A DNA stretch of 64,000 bases, from the NCBI RefSeq assembly GCF_030848305.1, contig NZ_CP114598.1, positions 992,001 to 1,056,000 on the forward strand, written 5' to 3'. The position numbers and the translations under genes were made by a program. This DNA comes from Akkermansia muciniphila. GTDB lineage: Bacteria > Verrucomicrobiota > Verrucomicrobiia > Verrucomicrobiales > Akkermansiaceae. Under the pieces are notes generated by a model. That model was not told the DNA's origin. It did no database searches and saw nothing but the letters and a program-made list of their open reading frames with translations. Each line of letters opens with the position of its first letter. Positions within the stretch are counted from its first letter, which is position 1. This document shows positions 12,803 through 22,295 of this stretch, piece by piece.

Positions 12803-12954
12803 GACCCCCATGTTGTGCCCCAGGAGCTTCCGTTTTGAAAGCCTGAAATGGGTAATAGAAGCAGATTCCGTAGAGCTGGGAAAGATCCGCATGCCTGAAA
12901 AACTGGAGTGGAGCCGGGAAAAGAGAAACGGCGCATGGCTGTTTTTTCCCTGTG

Positions 12955-12983
12955 GTGGACGGGAGTGAATATGTTATTATAGT
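12955..12983 (+). promoter_or_regulatory. Promoter of the SWIM gene
   Basis: GTGGAC (weak -35), a 17-nt spacer and TATAGT (-10, 12978-12983). The start codon ATG 12993 is 9 nt beyond the -10, so the mRNA would have almost no leader. No ribosome-binding sequence is present in that gap. Confidence 0.45.
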
Positions 12984-12992
12984 GCCGTGTGT

Positions 12993-13682
12993 ATGGATGA
13001 CGAAATGCCTCTGAAGCGGGCGGATTTGCGGAAACGCGCGGAGAAAAAAGCCGCGGAGCTGGCCGCGAAAGGGGTGGAATTGCATCCCGTAACGGCTTCC
13101 GGGCGCACTCTGGCGAAAAGTTTCTGGGGGAAAGAATGGATGAAGAGCCTGTCCGCGTGCGAGGTGTACGGGATGCGGCTGGCCCCCGGCAGAACCTACC
13201 TGCGCTATGGCTGTGTTCTGGATCTTAAAACGCTCCCCGGCCGCATTGACGCGCTGGTGATGGGTGAACATTTGTATGAGGTTCACATCCAGGCCTGCCC
13301 CCCGGATGAAGAGGCGCTTACCCGGCTGCGCGCACGGTGCGCCGGACAGATCGGTTCCTGGATTGATCTGTTGAAAGGGAATTTGTCTTCCGAGCTGCTG
13401 GAAATCCTGTGTGCGCCGGAAGGCGGCCTGTTCCCCGCGCCGGAAGAGTGGCGTTTTTCCTGTTCCTGTCCGGATTGGGCGGATTTGTGCAAGCATGCGG
13501 CCGCAGCCCTGTACGCTTTCGGCGTGATGCTGGATAAGCAGCCGGAATTGCTGTTTACCCTGCGCGGAATGGACGCCTCCGTTTTGATTCCGAAGGCTCC
13601 GGAACCCGTTCCCGGAGGAGAGGACGCACTGGATATGGATGCCGGTTCCCTTTCGGATATATTCGGCATCAGTCTGGACTGA
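12993..13682 (+). CDS. SWIM zinc-finger protein
   Basis: 229 residues from ATG 12993. GTG 12987 and ATG 13005 are alternatives in the same frame. The C-terminal third holds a SWIM finger, C-S-C-P-D-W-A-D-L-C-K-H (C-x-C-x6-C-x-H), a zinc motif used for DNA or protein binding. The N-terminal part is basic and contains a T-L-A-K-S-F-W-G-K-E-W-M segment common in bacterial SWIM proteins. These often neighbour an SNF2-type helicase, but none is present here. Its stop abuts the end of the convergent membrane-protein gene. Function unknown. Confidence 0.8.
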   Translation: MDDEMPLKRADLRKRAEKKAAELAAKGVELHPVTASGRTLAKSFWGKEWMKSLSACEVYGMRLAPGRTYLRYGCVLDLKTLPGRIDALVMGEHLYEVHIQACPPDEEALTRLRARCAGQIGSWIDLLKGNLSSELLEILCAPEGGLFPAPEEWRFSCSCPDWADLCKHAAAALYAFGVMLDKQPELLFTLRGMDASVLIPKAPEPVPGGEDALDMDAGSLSDIFGISLD

Positions 13683-15182
13683 TTATTGCCGCCGTGATTG
13701 CGGCGTTATTCCGGTTTTGAATAGCCAGGAGGGAAGGGGGTGGCCGTCCTTTTTCATGAACTGGCGGCGCATGGGAGTTTCCGGGCAGCCGGGCATGTCG
13801 CCGGACGTCTGCCAATGTTTCTGCATGAGGTCTGCCCGGGTGGAGAATGTTCCCGCTTTTTCCATGGTGCATTGCAGGTTCGGGAGGGCGGAAAAGCCCA
13901 GATAGAGAATCAGGAGGGTCCGATATTTCACGCTTCCCCGGCGGAGGGCCCGGAGAAAGAGCAGGGAAAGGAAGGGATAGAGGACGGCCGGAGCTTTAAA
14001 GAGAAGTTCATTGTTCATGATGCCCGTGCGGAAAAAGAGGCTGCCTGCCATCATGCCCAGCGTGATGTAGTACAACGGGTTTTTCCGGCATTTGGGGTAG
14101 AGGAGCGCCCCCGGCAGCAGAATTCCCAGGGCCAGGGCCAGCAGGAAGCTGGCGTATTTGACGGAACCGGGATGGAGCAGAAGCCGTTGCTGTCCGTAGT
14201 GGTAAATTTCCGCATAGTTTGCGTCAAACAGGCAGGAGAACTCTCCTCCCCCGTCCAAATGGGAGTAAAAGACGGCCATGACGGCCGTGCACAGGGCGGC
14301 GAGCCAGAAAACCGGCTGGCTCAGAAGGGAACGGAGACGGGAAAGCGGTTGCCGTGCCGGCGGGTAGCGGAACAGGGTTTCATACGCCATATACGGAAGG
14401 AGCAGAAGAGCGCCCAGCGGGGAGGACGGCAGCAGAAACGCCCCTGCGAGATAGTATCCGGAGGGAGACAGGGAGCGCGTCAGGACGAATACGGCGCACA
14501 ATAGCGCCGGAACAGCATGGTTGAATGTGTTGAAGAGCTGGACGGGCATGCCGATCAACAGGACCATCTGGGCATTGTATTCCGTAAACAGGAAGGAGAG
14601 GGGAATTCCCAGGCAGTCCGGCGCCGCTGCCGGAGAGCCGAGGCAGAGGAGGATCAGCGCCCAGCGGGCCGTCTTCCGTATTCCCCAGCGGACGGCTGCC
14701 GCCAGCAGCGCCAGTTCCAGTCCAAGGAAGGTCCACAGGGCCAGCAGCCAGGGAGCCCATGAGGCCGGGCAGAAAGAAGCCGCCAGCGCCGGAGGCAGCC
14801 AATGGCCCAGGTAGTAGATGAAATGATGTCCGTCCTCCGTGACGAGGGGCCAGGAATTTGCTGCAAGGCGTTCATAAACGGCATTGCGGATGATAAAATC
14901 CGCGTGTTGCTGGCAGTGGCCCGTGAATCCGCACAACAGCACCAGCATCAGGCAGAAGAAGGAGAGAAGACCCAGCACGGCCAATCCGCGCCCGCTTAAC
15001 GGAAGCCTTTGCGCCGGAAGATGCCGAGCGCAGGCGTACAGCCCGTATGCCAGTGCGGCGCAAAGCGGCGCGGAAAAGACCGGATGCACCCATCCCTGCA
15101 GAAAAAGGAGTAGGGGCAGCGCCAGGTACAACAGTCCCGCGCATAGCGGAAGGCGTGCGGGCAGGAAGAAGCGGGCAGACAT
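13683..15182 (-). CDS. Polytopic membrane protein, paralogue of the 23506-24975 protein
   Basis: 499 residues from ATG 15182. TTG 15221 in the same frame would add 13. There are roughly 10-12 hydrophobic segments, with no domain I can name. It shares order and motifs with the protein at 23506-24975: F-L-x-G-W-x-H near the start, then H-x-D-x-I-x-R-N-A with W-P-L-V, then R-K-N-P-L and N-x-x-L-L-x-K later. This layout is reminiscent of integral membrane glycosyltransferases or polymer-assembly proteins, but I see no catalytic signature. The C-terminus is soluble. Confidence 0.75.
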   Translation of the reverse strand: MSARFFLPARLPLCAGLLYLALPLLLFLQGWVHPVFSAPLCAALAYGLYACARHLPAQRLPLSGRGLAVLGLLSFFCLMLVLLCGFTGHCQQHADFIIRNAVYERLAANSWPLVTEDGHHFIYYLGHWLPPALAASFCPASWAPWLLALWTFLGLELALLAAAVRWGIRKTARWALILLCLGSPAAAPDCLGIPLSFLFTEYNAQMVLLIGMPVQLFNTFNHAVPALLCAVFVLTRSLSPSGYYLAGAFLLPSSPLGALLLLPYMAYETLFRYPPARQPLSRLRSLLSQPVFWLAALCTAVMAVFYSHLDGGGEFSCLFDANYAEIYHYGQQRLLLHPGSVKYASFLLALALGILLPGALLYPKCRKNPLYYITLGMMAGSLFFRTGIMNNELLFKAPAVLYPFLSLLFLRALRRGSVKYRTLLILYLGFSALPNLQCTMEKAGTFSTRADLMQKHWQTSGDMPGCPETPMRRQFMKKDGHPLPSWLFKTGITPQSRRQ

Positions 15183-15280
15183 GGCGCGGAACGGGAAACT
15201 GGTCGGCAGGGAGGAATCCAAAAGGCCAGCATGGCATATTTTGTTCCAAAGAAAAGGATGCAGTTACCTCCGGAGAATGA

Positions 15281-15315
15281 AAAAGCCCCGCGCCGCTTCG
15301 CGGCGGCCGGGGGTT
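15281..15315 (-). terminator. Intrinsic terminator downstream of nfo
   Basis: On the minus strand a GC-rich hairpin (outer CCCCG/CGGGG, inner CGCCGC/GCGGCG, loop GAA, small bulge) is followed by CTTTTTC. It lies about 100 nt after the nfo stop and ahead of the membrane-protein gene, so the two are probably separate units. Confidence 0.75.
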
Positions 15316-15414
15316 GACGTTGCTTGATACCGGTTCCGGCAAAAGGGTCGGAACAGGCCGAATCCGTTGTCGTAGAATGGAGTTCAATCAGTACGAGAAC
15401 ACCTTGGCGGAGGG

Positions 15415-16248
15415 TCAGTTGAGGTAATGTTCCTTCAGCCACGTTATTTCTTCGCCGTGCCCGGCGTCGTCCCTGGGCGTTTCCAGGAAAAAGGGCAATT
15501 CCCGCAGAACGGGATGGTTGATGATGTTGATGAAGGCCTGTTCTCCCAGGGAACCCTTGCCGATGGTTTCATGGCGGTCCTTAAAGGAGGAGAAGGGCGT
15601 CATGCTGTCGTTCAGGTGGATGGCGCGCAGGCGTTCCAGGCCCAGCACGGCGTCGAAGTGTTCCAGTACGGAATCCAGTCTGTTGACGATATCATATCCG
15701 GCGGAATAAACATGGCAGGTATCCAGGCATACGCCCAGCTTGTCCTTCAGGTCTACCCGCTCCATAATGGCGGCCAGTTCTTCAAAGGTCCGGCCGACTT
15801 CGCTTCCCTTGCCGGACATGGTTTCCAGCAGAACAATGGTCGTTTGTTCCGGAGAAAGCACGCCGTTTAATTGGTCCGCCACCAGTTCAATGCCTTTTTC
15901 CGCTCCCTGACCTACATGGCAGCCGGGATGGAAGTTATAAAGATTTCCCGGCAGATGTTCCATGAGTTCCAGATCCTCTTTCAGTACCTGGGCCGCAAAA
16001 CGGGCGACTCCGGAGTCTGCGGAACAGGGGTTCAGCGTGTAGGGGGCGTGTGCCAGCAGCGTTCCGAATCCGTTGTTCCGAGCTAATTCCAGAAAACGGG
16101 CAATATCCTGTTCGTCAATAGCTTTGGCTTTGCTCCCCCGCGGATTGCGGGTGAAGAACTGAAAAGTATTGGCGCCGATGGAGAGGGCAACCCGGCCCAT
16201 GGCTTCATAACCTTTTGCGGAGGAGAGGTGGCATCCGATGTATGGCAT
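15415..16248 (-). CDS. nfo: Endonuclease IV (AP endonuclease)
   Basis: 277 residues, the usual family length. It cuts DNA 5' to abasic sites in base-excision repair. The N-terminus [10 protein letters not shown], the metal-site segment [13 protein letters not shown] and the signature [13 protein letters not shown] are all intact. These belong to the trinuclear zinc site of the TIM-barrel AP endonuclease family 2. Monocistronic by context: a terminator follows, and an oppositely oriented gene lies upstream. Confidence 0.95.
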   Translation of the reverse strand: MPYIGCHLSSAKGYEAMGRVALSIGANTFQFFTRNPRGSKAKAIDEQDIARFLELARNNGFGTLLAHAPYTLNPCSADSGVARFAAQVLKEDLELMEHLPGNLYNFHPGCHVGQGAEKGIELVADQLNGVLSPEQTTIVLLETMSGKGSEVGRTFEELAAIMERVDLKDKLGVCLDTCHVYSAGYDIVNRLDSVLEHFDAVLGLERLRAIHLNDSMTPFSSFKDRHETIGKGSLGEQAFINIINHPVLRELPFFLETPRDDAGHGEEITWLKEHYLN

Positions 16249-16520
16249 GGCGGTAGGTTCGGAATGGAAAGGAAGTTTAGCAATGCCGCGGAGAGGAAGA
16301 GAGACTAAAAGGTCTGCATGACTTGATGGGAAAGAATAAGACCGGCAGGAACGTACGGGGAGTTAAAACGATAGTGATTATGGGTCATGGATGTAACCGG
16401 TTGATTACGGCATCCGTATTGCCTTGCCGAGCTGGACGCATTGGGAAAATAAGCGGTTTCCTTTTTTTATTATCGTAGTCCTCCCGCGTTTTCTTGACGG
16501 ATGGAGGGAAGAGGGGCAAG

Positions 16521-17585
16521 ATGGCACGCATGGAACAAGTCAGCCTCATGGAGTTGGGCAAGCTGGCCGCGGAAGGCCAGGTTGAAGCGGAAGTTTTTGC
16601 CCAGATCGCCCAGTGCGCGCAGAAGATGACCAAGGGCAACAAGCCGTATTTGGATGTGTCTTTTGCCGATGCGGAAGGGACCATGGGATTGAAGGTGTGG
16701 GAGGATAAACCCTGGTTCCGGACGCTCGCTCCGCTGCCCCTCCGCAGTTTCGTGAGCCTGCGCGGCCAATGGGCCAAGGGTGGGTTCGGCATGGAGGTTT
16801 CCGATCTGGACGTGCGGTTGCTGGACGAACAGGAGAAGGAAAGCTTTCTGGCCGGTTCCGGAACCTTGAAGAAAAAACAGGAGGCTGATCTGAAGGAAAT
16901 CTGCATGTTCATCAAGGGCATGAATGATCCGCGCATACGCGCCCTGTGCATTGAATTCATTGAGCAGTTCGGGGAACGCCTCCAGCGCGCCGCCGCCGCC
17001 CGCACCTATCATCACGCCCGCCGCGGCGGGCTGGTGGAGCATGTGGCGGGGATGATGCGCACGGCTTCTGCCGTCTGTCAGGCGAATCCGGGGCTGAACC
17101 GTGACCTTCTGCTGGCCGGGTGCCTGTTCCACGACTGCGGGAAGTTGTGGGAAAACTGCTACCCGAAGGAGGATTTTACGATGCCCTATTCGGAGGCCGG
17201 GGAACTGCTGGGCCATATTCCGCTGGGCATTGAACTGGTCAACAATTTGTGGAAGCGCATCATGTCCCTTCCGGAGGCGGATTCCTGGAAGACGCTGGAC
17301 CCTCCTTTACCGGACGTGCGCATGCACCTGCTGCACCTGATTGCTTCCCATCACGGGGAACTTGCCTTTGGCTCCCCCGTGTTCCCCAAAACGCCGGAGG
17401 CGGTGGCCCTGCATTACATCGACAATCTGGACGCCAAGCTGGAAATGTTCCGCGGGGCTTATGAGACGAGCGAGGCCCTGGCTCCCAGAGTGCTCCAGCG
17501 CAAGGCCCCCCTGCCTGCCAACGTTGTTCTCCCGCTGCCTTCCGTTCTCCCTCTGGAGCCGGATGGCGAAGACGCTCTGCCGTAA
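16521..17585 (+). CDS. YhaM-like 3'-5' exoribonuclease (OB fold plus HD domain)
   Basis: 354 residues from ATG 16521, preceded by GAGGGG 8 nt upstream. The frame runs up to a TTG at 16494. The N-terminal 100 or so residues form an OB-fold-like nucleic-acid-binding region. From about 160 an HD phosphohydrolase domain follows: Y-H-H-A-R-R-G-G-L-V-E-H, then H-D at 204-205 in C-L-F-H-D-C-G-K-L-W-E, and later S-H-H-G-E-L. This arrangement matches YhaM/CBF1-type nucleases. It is followed after 12 nt by comEC, suggesting one transcript. Role in RNA or DNA turnover is inferred from family. Confidence 0.85.
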   Translation: MARMEQVSLMELGKLAAEGQVEAEVFAQIAQCAQKMTKGNKPYLDVSFADAEGTMGLKVWEDKPWFRTLAPLPLRSFVSLRGQWAKGGFGMEVSDLDVRLLDEQEKESFLAGSGTLKKKQEADLKEICMFIKGMNDPRIRALCIEFIEQFGERLQRAAAARTYHHARRGGLVEHVAGMMRTASAVCQANPGLNRDLLLAGCLFHDCGKLWENCYPKEDFTMPYSEAGELLGHIPLGIELVNNLWKRIMSLPEADSWKTLDPPLPDVRMHLLHLIASHHGELAFGSPVFPKTPEAVALHYIDNLDAKLEMFRGAYETSEALAPRVLQRKAPLPANVVLPLPSVLPLEPDGEDALP

Positions 17586-17597
17586 GGTTCCCCCTGC

Positions 17598-19709
17598 ATG
17601 GAAGAGGTTCGGCGTGTTCTTCGTCCGCGGCCGGAGCGGATGACGGCATCTGCTCCCTTGCTGATTCCGGCTTTATCCCTGCTGTGCGCTTGCGCGGCCA
17701 TGGGTGTTTCCCTTTGGTTCTGGCTTCCATGTTTCTGTCTGGCGGCGCTGCCGTGTTTTTTACACGCGCCCTCCATGGGGTTGCTTGCCGCTGCCCTGGC
17801 GATGTGGGCCGCCATTTATCTTTTCGCGTATGAACGGGAATACGCAGGCGTTCCCGTGGAAGCGGGGAGAGCCATGGTGATGGAAGGCTCCGTTGAGGCT
17901 GTTTCCGGAAAATCCGTATTGTTTCGTCCGGATGGTTCCCGGTGGCTGTACGCGGTTTCCTCCCGTGACGGGGCCTGCCCTCTGGAGGCAGGGGAACATT
18001 ACCGGATTAAAGGAGAGGCGTATCCGCTTCAGGCGCCGTGCGGTCCCGGCATCTTTGACCGGGAGCGGTGGGGTTACCTGCACGGCATCATCGCCGGAAT
18101 CCGGCTGGATGAGTACTGCCGGAACGGCCCCGGAGACTGGCGCAGCCGTTTCCGGGCTTTTTCCCTGTGGCTCCGGGAAAGGGCCGCCTCCCTGCTCAGG
18201 GAAGGCGCGCCTCCGGATGATGAGGCCCGGCAGGTGATGGTTTCCGCCGTGCTTGGGGACAAGACGGACGCGAGGCCGGAAACGATGGCGAAGTTTCTGG
18301 AAAGCGGTTGCATGCATGTATTCGCCGTCAGCGGTATGCATGTGGGCGTGGCCGCCATGCTGGTTCTGGGTATGCTGAGGCTCCTGCATGTGCGTCCCCG
18401 TGCGGCCCGGCTGTCCTGCATCCTGTTGCTGGCGGCGTACGTGTTCGTGACCGGGATGTCCGCTTCCGCCCTGCGGGCGTTCATCATGGCGTCAGTCTGG
18501 CTTCTAGCGTTCGTGCTGCGCAGAAAGGGGCATCCGGCCAATATTCTGGCACTCGCTTTCATCCTTCTCTGCTTGATGAATCCGCTCCAGGTTTTCCAGC
18601 CGGGGTTCCAGCTTTCTTTCTGCGTTTTTGCCGTCATTGCCTGCCTGGCGGGATGGCTCAGCCGGGAAAAGCCCCTGTGGTCGCCGGACCCGTTCATTCC
18701 TCCCCGGATTTACCATGCGCGGGAAAGATTCCTGGTGCGGCTGGAAAAAGCATGCCGCGGCGTTCTGATTGTCTCCGTGGGGGCGTGGCTGGCCTCCATT
18801 CCCCTGACGGCATGGCACTTCGGAACCTGGAACCTGTATGCTCCTTTGACTAATTTGTGCCTGAGCGTGCTTGTCTTTCCCCTGATGGGCGTTTCCCTGT
18901 CCGGGCTGATGTTCGCGTGGTGCCCGTGGATGCTGCATGTTTGCAATACGGCCGCTTCCTGGTTGGCGTCCGCCATGCTGGCCGTAGCCGGGGGAGTGGC
19001 TTCCCTGCCGTACAGTTATCTTTCTTCCGCACCGCCTTCCGGGGAAAATGAAGCTGTGATCGTTCCCTTGCAGAAGGACGCCTGGTCCGCAGTCATTTCC
19101 AATCCCGCATTGGTTGTGGGAAGCGGGACGGAAGATGCGGTGCGGTACACCCTCCTTCCCGTACTGAAGGCGCGCAGTATCCGGCCCTGCGGCATGCTGT
19201 GCTGCGGAAATGGCAAGGCGGAACGGGCTGGGGAGAAAGAACTGGAGAAGGAATATCCCGGAATCCGAAACTGGGGCGCGGAGTTCGGGGAATGTACCGT
19301 CCGGCAATGGAGGTTACGGCCGGGCAATGAACTTGTGCTGGAAGATTTTCCTGTACCGCTGCGTACGGGAATCCGTCAGGACCGGAGCCGGGTGTTGTCA
19401 TGGGAATGCCGCGGGCGGCGGTTCCTGATGATAGGGAATGCCGGGTTTTCCTCCCTGGCGCGCGCGGAGGAAACACCGCGGGCGGATGTATTGCTCATCG
19501 GGCATCATCCGCGCGATCCGGTGGACAGCGCTGCGTGGATCAGGGCCACAGGCGCCCGCGCAGTCATTTTCGCGACGGAGCATGAATGCCCCGTGCCGGA
19601 GGGAACAGCCGTGTACCGTCTCCGGGAAACCGGAACCCTCTATCTGCGGATGGAGGAAAAGGGCGTGCAAATCATCCCCTGGAGGGGCATGGAACTCCGT
19701 ACAGAGTAA
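17598..19709 (+). CDS. comEC: ComEC/Rec2-family DNA uptake channel
   Basis: 703 residues, an integral membrane protein with a short soluble N-terminal region resembling DUF4131. The competence domain follows, with M-H-V-F-A-V-S-G-M-H-V-G, a hallmark of ComEC. The family moves single-stranded DNA across the inner membrane. The C-terminal portion, where many ComEC proteins carry a metallo-beta-lactamase nuclease domain, is present but lacks an H-x-H-x-D-H motif; V-L-L-I-G-H-H-P is the nearest thing. Nuclease activity is therefore doubtful. The gene overlaps the 3' end of convergent miaB by 38 nt. No other competence gene is in the window. Confidence 0.9.
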   Translation: MEEVRRVLRPRPERMTASAPLLIPALSLLCACAAMGVSLWFWLPCFCLAALPCFLHAPSMGLLAAALAMWAAIYLFAYEREYAGVPVEAGRAMVMEGSVEAVSGKSVLFRPDGSRWLYAVSSRDGACPLEAGEHYRIKGEAYPLQAPCGPGIFDRERWGYLHGIIAGIRLDEYCRNGPGDWRSRFRAFSLWLRERAASLLREGAPPDDEARQVMVSAVLGDKTDARPETMAKFLESGCMHVFAVSGMHVGVAAMLVLGMLRLLHVRPRAARLSCILLLAAYVFVTGMSASALRAFIMASVWLLAFVLRRKGHPANILALAFILLCLMNPLQVFQPGFQLSFCVFAVIACLAGWLSREKPLWSPDPFIPPRIYHARERFLVRLEKACRGVLIVSVGAWLASIPLTAWHFGTWNLYAPLTNLCLSVLVFPLMGVSLSGLMFAWCPWMLHVCNTAASWLASAMLAVAGGVASLPYSYLSSAPPSGENEAVIVPLQKDAWSAVISNPALVVGSGTEDAVRYTLLPVLKARSIRPCGMLCCGNGKAERAGEKELEKEYPGIRNWGAEFGECTVRQWRLRPGNELVLEDFPVPLRTGIRQDRSRVLSWECRGRRFLMIGNAGFSSLARAEETPRADVLLIGHHPRDPVDSAAWIRATGARAVIFATEHECPVPEGTAVYRLRETGTLYLRMEEKGVQIIPWRGMELRTE

Positions 19710-21048
19710 ATCCCGTGCTTTCCTCAATGCGGATGGGAAGGAGTTCTCCCGCCAGGTCAGGGGCGGCATCCACCATGACGGGCTTGTTCTGGGAGGTCCG
19801 GCCGGAGAGGCGCGCCGCATTCGTTTTGGACGGCCCTTCCAGAAGAACTTCCTGCACGGTGCCTACCAGATCCCGGTTTTTCCGGATGGCTATTTCATTG
19901 ACTACGGCCAGAAGGTCCTGGTTGCGCGCTTCCTTCACTTCCTCCGGAATCTGATTCTCCATAACGGCGGCGGGCGTGCCGCGGCGCGGGGAATAGCGGA
20001 AAATGAACGCGTTGTCAAACTGGACCTGTTCTACGGCCTGCCTGGTCAGCAGGTAATCCTCCTCCGTTTCTCCCGGGAAGCCCACGATGATATCCGTGGT
20101 GATGGACAAATCCGGGCGTGCCTGTTTCATCCGGGAGCAAAGGTCCAGATAGGTTTCATTCCTGTACGGCCTGCGCATCATTTTCAGAATGCGGTCGCTG
20201 CCGCTCTGCATCGGGAAATGAATATGGCTGCACAACTTGGGAAGATAGGTGAACGCCTGCACCAGATCCTGCCGGAAACCGATGGGATGCGGGGAGACGA
20301 AGCGGATGCGCCGGATGCCTTCCACTTCATGCACGGCTTCCAGCAGCTGGACGAAGCCGCCCTTGCCGTCTGCCGTTTCCATCTGCCTGCCGTACCGGTT
20401 GACGATCTGGCCCAGCAGCGTGACTTCCTTCACGCCGGCGTCCGCCAGCATCTTCACCTCATCCACCACGTCCCGGATGGGGCGGCTGCGTTCTGCGCCG
20501 CGGGTGTAGGGAACGATGCAGTAGGCGCACTTCATTTCGCACCCCTGCATGATGGAGACATACGCCGTGGAGCGCGCGCCGGGATTCAGGTGGTCCCGGA
20601 TGCAGTTCTGGGAGTCCGCCTCTTCCGCCACATCGCACACATGCGTGCCGGAAAAGGCGGATTGCAACTCATCCATGCGGCGTTCCTGGCGCGCGCGCAG
20701 AATGCCGTCCACATGTTCAAACACGCGGTGGTATTTCTGGGTGCCGACCACGAGATCCAGCCGCGGCAGTTCCTTGAACAGTTCCTCTTTTTTACTTTGG
20801 GCCATGCAGCCCATCATGCCGTACACTACATGCGGACGGTGCCGCTGCTGCTTGGCCAGAAGCCCCATTTTCCCCAGCGCCTTTTGTTCCGCCTGCTCCC
20901 GGATGGAACAGGAATTGAACAGGATGACGTCCGCCTCATCCTCGCGGTCCGTCATGGTGTAGCCCTTCTGCACGAACATGCGGGCCACCTGCTCGGAGTC
21001 CCGTTCGTTCATCTGGCAGCCGTAAGTTTTGATGTAAAGCTTGGGCAT
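19672..21048 (-). CDS. miaB: tRNA methylthiotransferase MiaB
   Basis: 458 residues from the ATG giving M-P-K-L-Y-I-K-T-Y-G-C. A 13-codon upstream extension is possible but would overlap the preceding gene and is not family-like. It adds the 2-methylthio group to N6-modified A37 of tRNAs reading UNN codons. The N-terminal auxiliary cluster cysteines are C11, C47 and C81. The radical-SAM motif C170-x3-C174-x2-C177 lies in C-E-M-K-C-A-Y-C. A TRAM domain closes the protein. It begins 8 nt after the RlmD-type gene, giving an RNA-modification pair. Confidence 0.95.
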   Translation of the reverse strand: MPKLYIKTYGCQMNERDSEQVARMFVQKGYTMTDREDEADVILFNSCSIREQAEQKALGKMGLLAKQQRHRPHVVYGMMGCMAQSKKEELFKELPRLDLVVGTQKYHRVFEHVDGILRARQERRMDELQSAFSGTHVCDVAEEADSQNCIRDHLNPGARSTAYVSIMQGCEMKCAYCIVPYTRGAERSRPIRDVVDEVKMLADAGVKEVTLLGQIVNRYGRQMETADGKGGFVQLLEAVHEVEGIRRIRFVSPHPIGFRQDLVQAFTYLPKLCSHIHFPMQSGSDRILKMMRRPYRNETYLDLCSRMKQARPDLSITTDIIVGFPGETEEDYLLTRQAVEQVQFDNAFIFRYSPRRGTPAAVMENQIPEEVKEARNQDLLAVVNEIAIRKNRDLVGTVQEVLLEGPSKTNAARLSGRTSQNKPVMVDAAPDLAGELLPIRIEESTGFTLYGVPCPSRG

Positions 21049-21056
21049 GGAAAAAA

Positions 21057-22280
21057 TCAGGTATTTTTTTTCAGGGTGACCACGCATTCCAGATGCTTGG
21101 TCTGGGGGAACAGGTCAAAGGGCTGGACGGCGGTGACGGCGTACTCGGCTTTGTCGAATTCTGCCAGGTCCCGTATCTGGGTGGCTGGGTTGCAGGAAAC
21201 GTAAACGACTTTTCCAGGGCCAAAGGCGAACAACTGGGTCAGGAATTCCATGCTGCACCCTTTCCGGGGCGGGTCGATCACCACAGCGGTTTTTTCCGCG
21301 GGGAAATCCACCCGGGCAAAAATGGCCCCGGCGTCCGCCGCCAGGAATTCCGCGTGTTCAATTCCGTTGCTGCGCGCGTTGCTGCGCGCCCAGTCCGCAG
21401 AAGTCTCACTGACTTCCACGCCCAGCACTTTTTTAAATTTCTTCGCCAGGCTCAGGGCGAACAGGCCGGAACCGCAGTAAGCGTCCACCAGGAATTCCTC
21501 CCCGTCCATACTCGCCTGTTGAGCCACGTAATCCGTAAAAAGCGGAAGAATGAAAGGATTATTCTGAAAAAAGTCCCCCGCCAGAAAATGAAACTCCAAA
21601 TTGCCCACCCGTTCGCACGCCACGGCGTTGTTATTGGTGATGACGGTTCCTTCCGAGGCCCGGAGCAGGATGGTGGCTCCCCGCTTGAACCGGGCTGCGG
21701 CCTGGTAAACGCTTTTGCGTGCCAGGGGCAGGGCTTCATTGATGCACTCCATGGCAATCGGGCATTGCGGCACGTCCACCACATCCCTTCTGGAGCCTGC
21801 TTTCAGAAAACCGATGGCCGGCTTGCCTCCTTCCTTCGGCTTGTCAAAGTGGGGCGTAATCTTGGAGCGGTAATAGTATTGGCGGGGAGAAGCTATGGCC
21901 GGATTGACGGGCAGTTCCAGCCCTGCCTGCAAGCGGAGCAGATCCGCTACCTGCCGGGTTTTCCAGAGAAGCTGGCGGTCATAGGAGAGATGCTGGTACT
22001 GGCATCCTCCGCAGGTTCCGAACAGGCGGCATTCCGGTTCCACGCGGTCCGGGCTGGGGTTAATTATTTCCACCAGATCGGCGGAGGAATAGTTTTTGTC
22101 ATTACGCCAGACGCGGGCTTTGACACGGTCTCCCGGCAGGGCGAAGGGGACGAAAACCACCCATCCGTCCACGCGGCCGATACCGTCTCCCGCATTGGAA
22201 AGGGCGTCAATATCCAGTTCAAGCTCCTGGTGGTAGGAAAAAGGTTCGGGGTGGAAGCCTTTGGGAATGGTCGCAGTCAT
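21057..22280 (-). CDS. RNA m5U methyltransferase, RlmD/TrmA family
   Basis: 407 residues. An N-terminal TRAM domain is followed by a 4Fe-4S cluster motif (C84, C90, C93 in C-R-L-F-G-T-C-G-G-C, with a fourth Cys near Q-C-P-I). A Rossmann methyltransferase domain comes next, ending in the catalytic V-S-C-N-P-A-T near residue 371. The cluster points to the RlmD (RumA) side of the family, which methylates 23S rRNA, rather than TrmA. RlmCD-type dual specificity cannot be excluded. It sits upstream of miaB on the same strand. Confidence 0.88.
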   Translation of the reverse strand: MTATIPKGFHPEPFSYHQELELDIDALSNAGDGIGRVDGWVVFVPFALPGDRVKARVWRNDKNYSSADLVEIINPSPDRVEPECRLFGTCGGCQYQHLSYDRQLLWKTRQVADLLRLQAGLELPVNPAIASPRQYYYRSKITPHFDKPKEGGKPAIGFLKAGSRRDVVDVPQCPIAMECINEALPLARKSVYQAAARFKRGATILLRASEGTVITNNNAVACERVGNLEFHFLAGDFFQNNPFILPLFTDYVAQQASMDGEEFLVDAYCGSGLFALSLAKKFKKVLGVEVSETSADWARSNARSNGIEHAEFLAADAGAIFARVDFPAEKTAVVIDPPRKGCSMEFLTQLFAFGPGKVVYVSCNPATQIRDLAEFDKAEYAVTAVQPFDLFPQTKHLECVVTLKKNT

Positions 22281-22295
22281 GGTGGTGGGAAAAGA

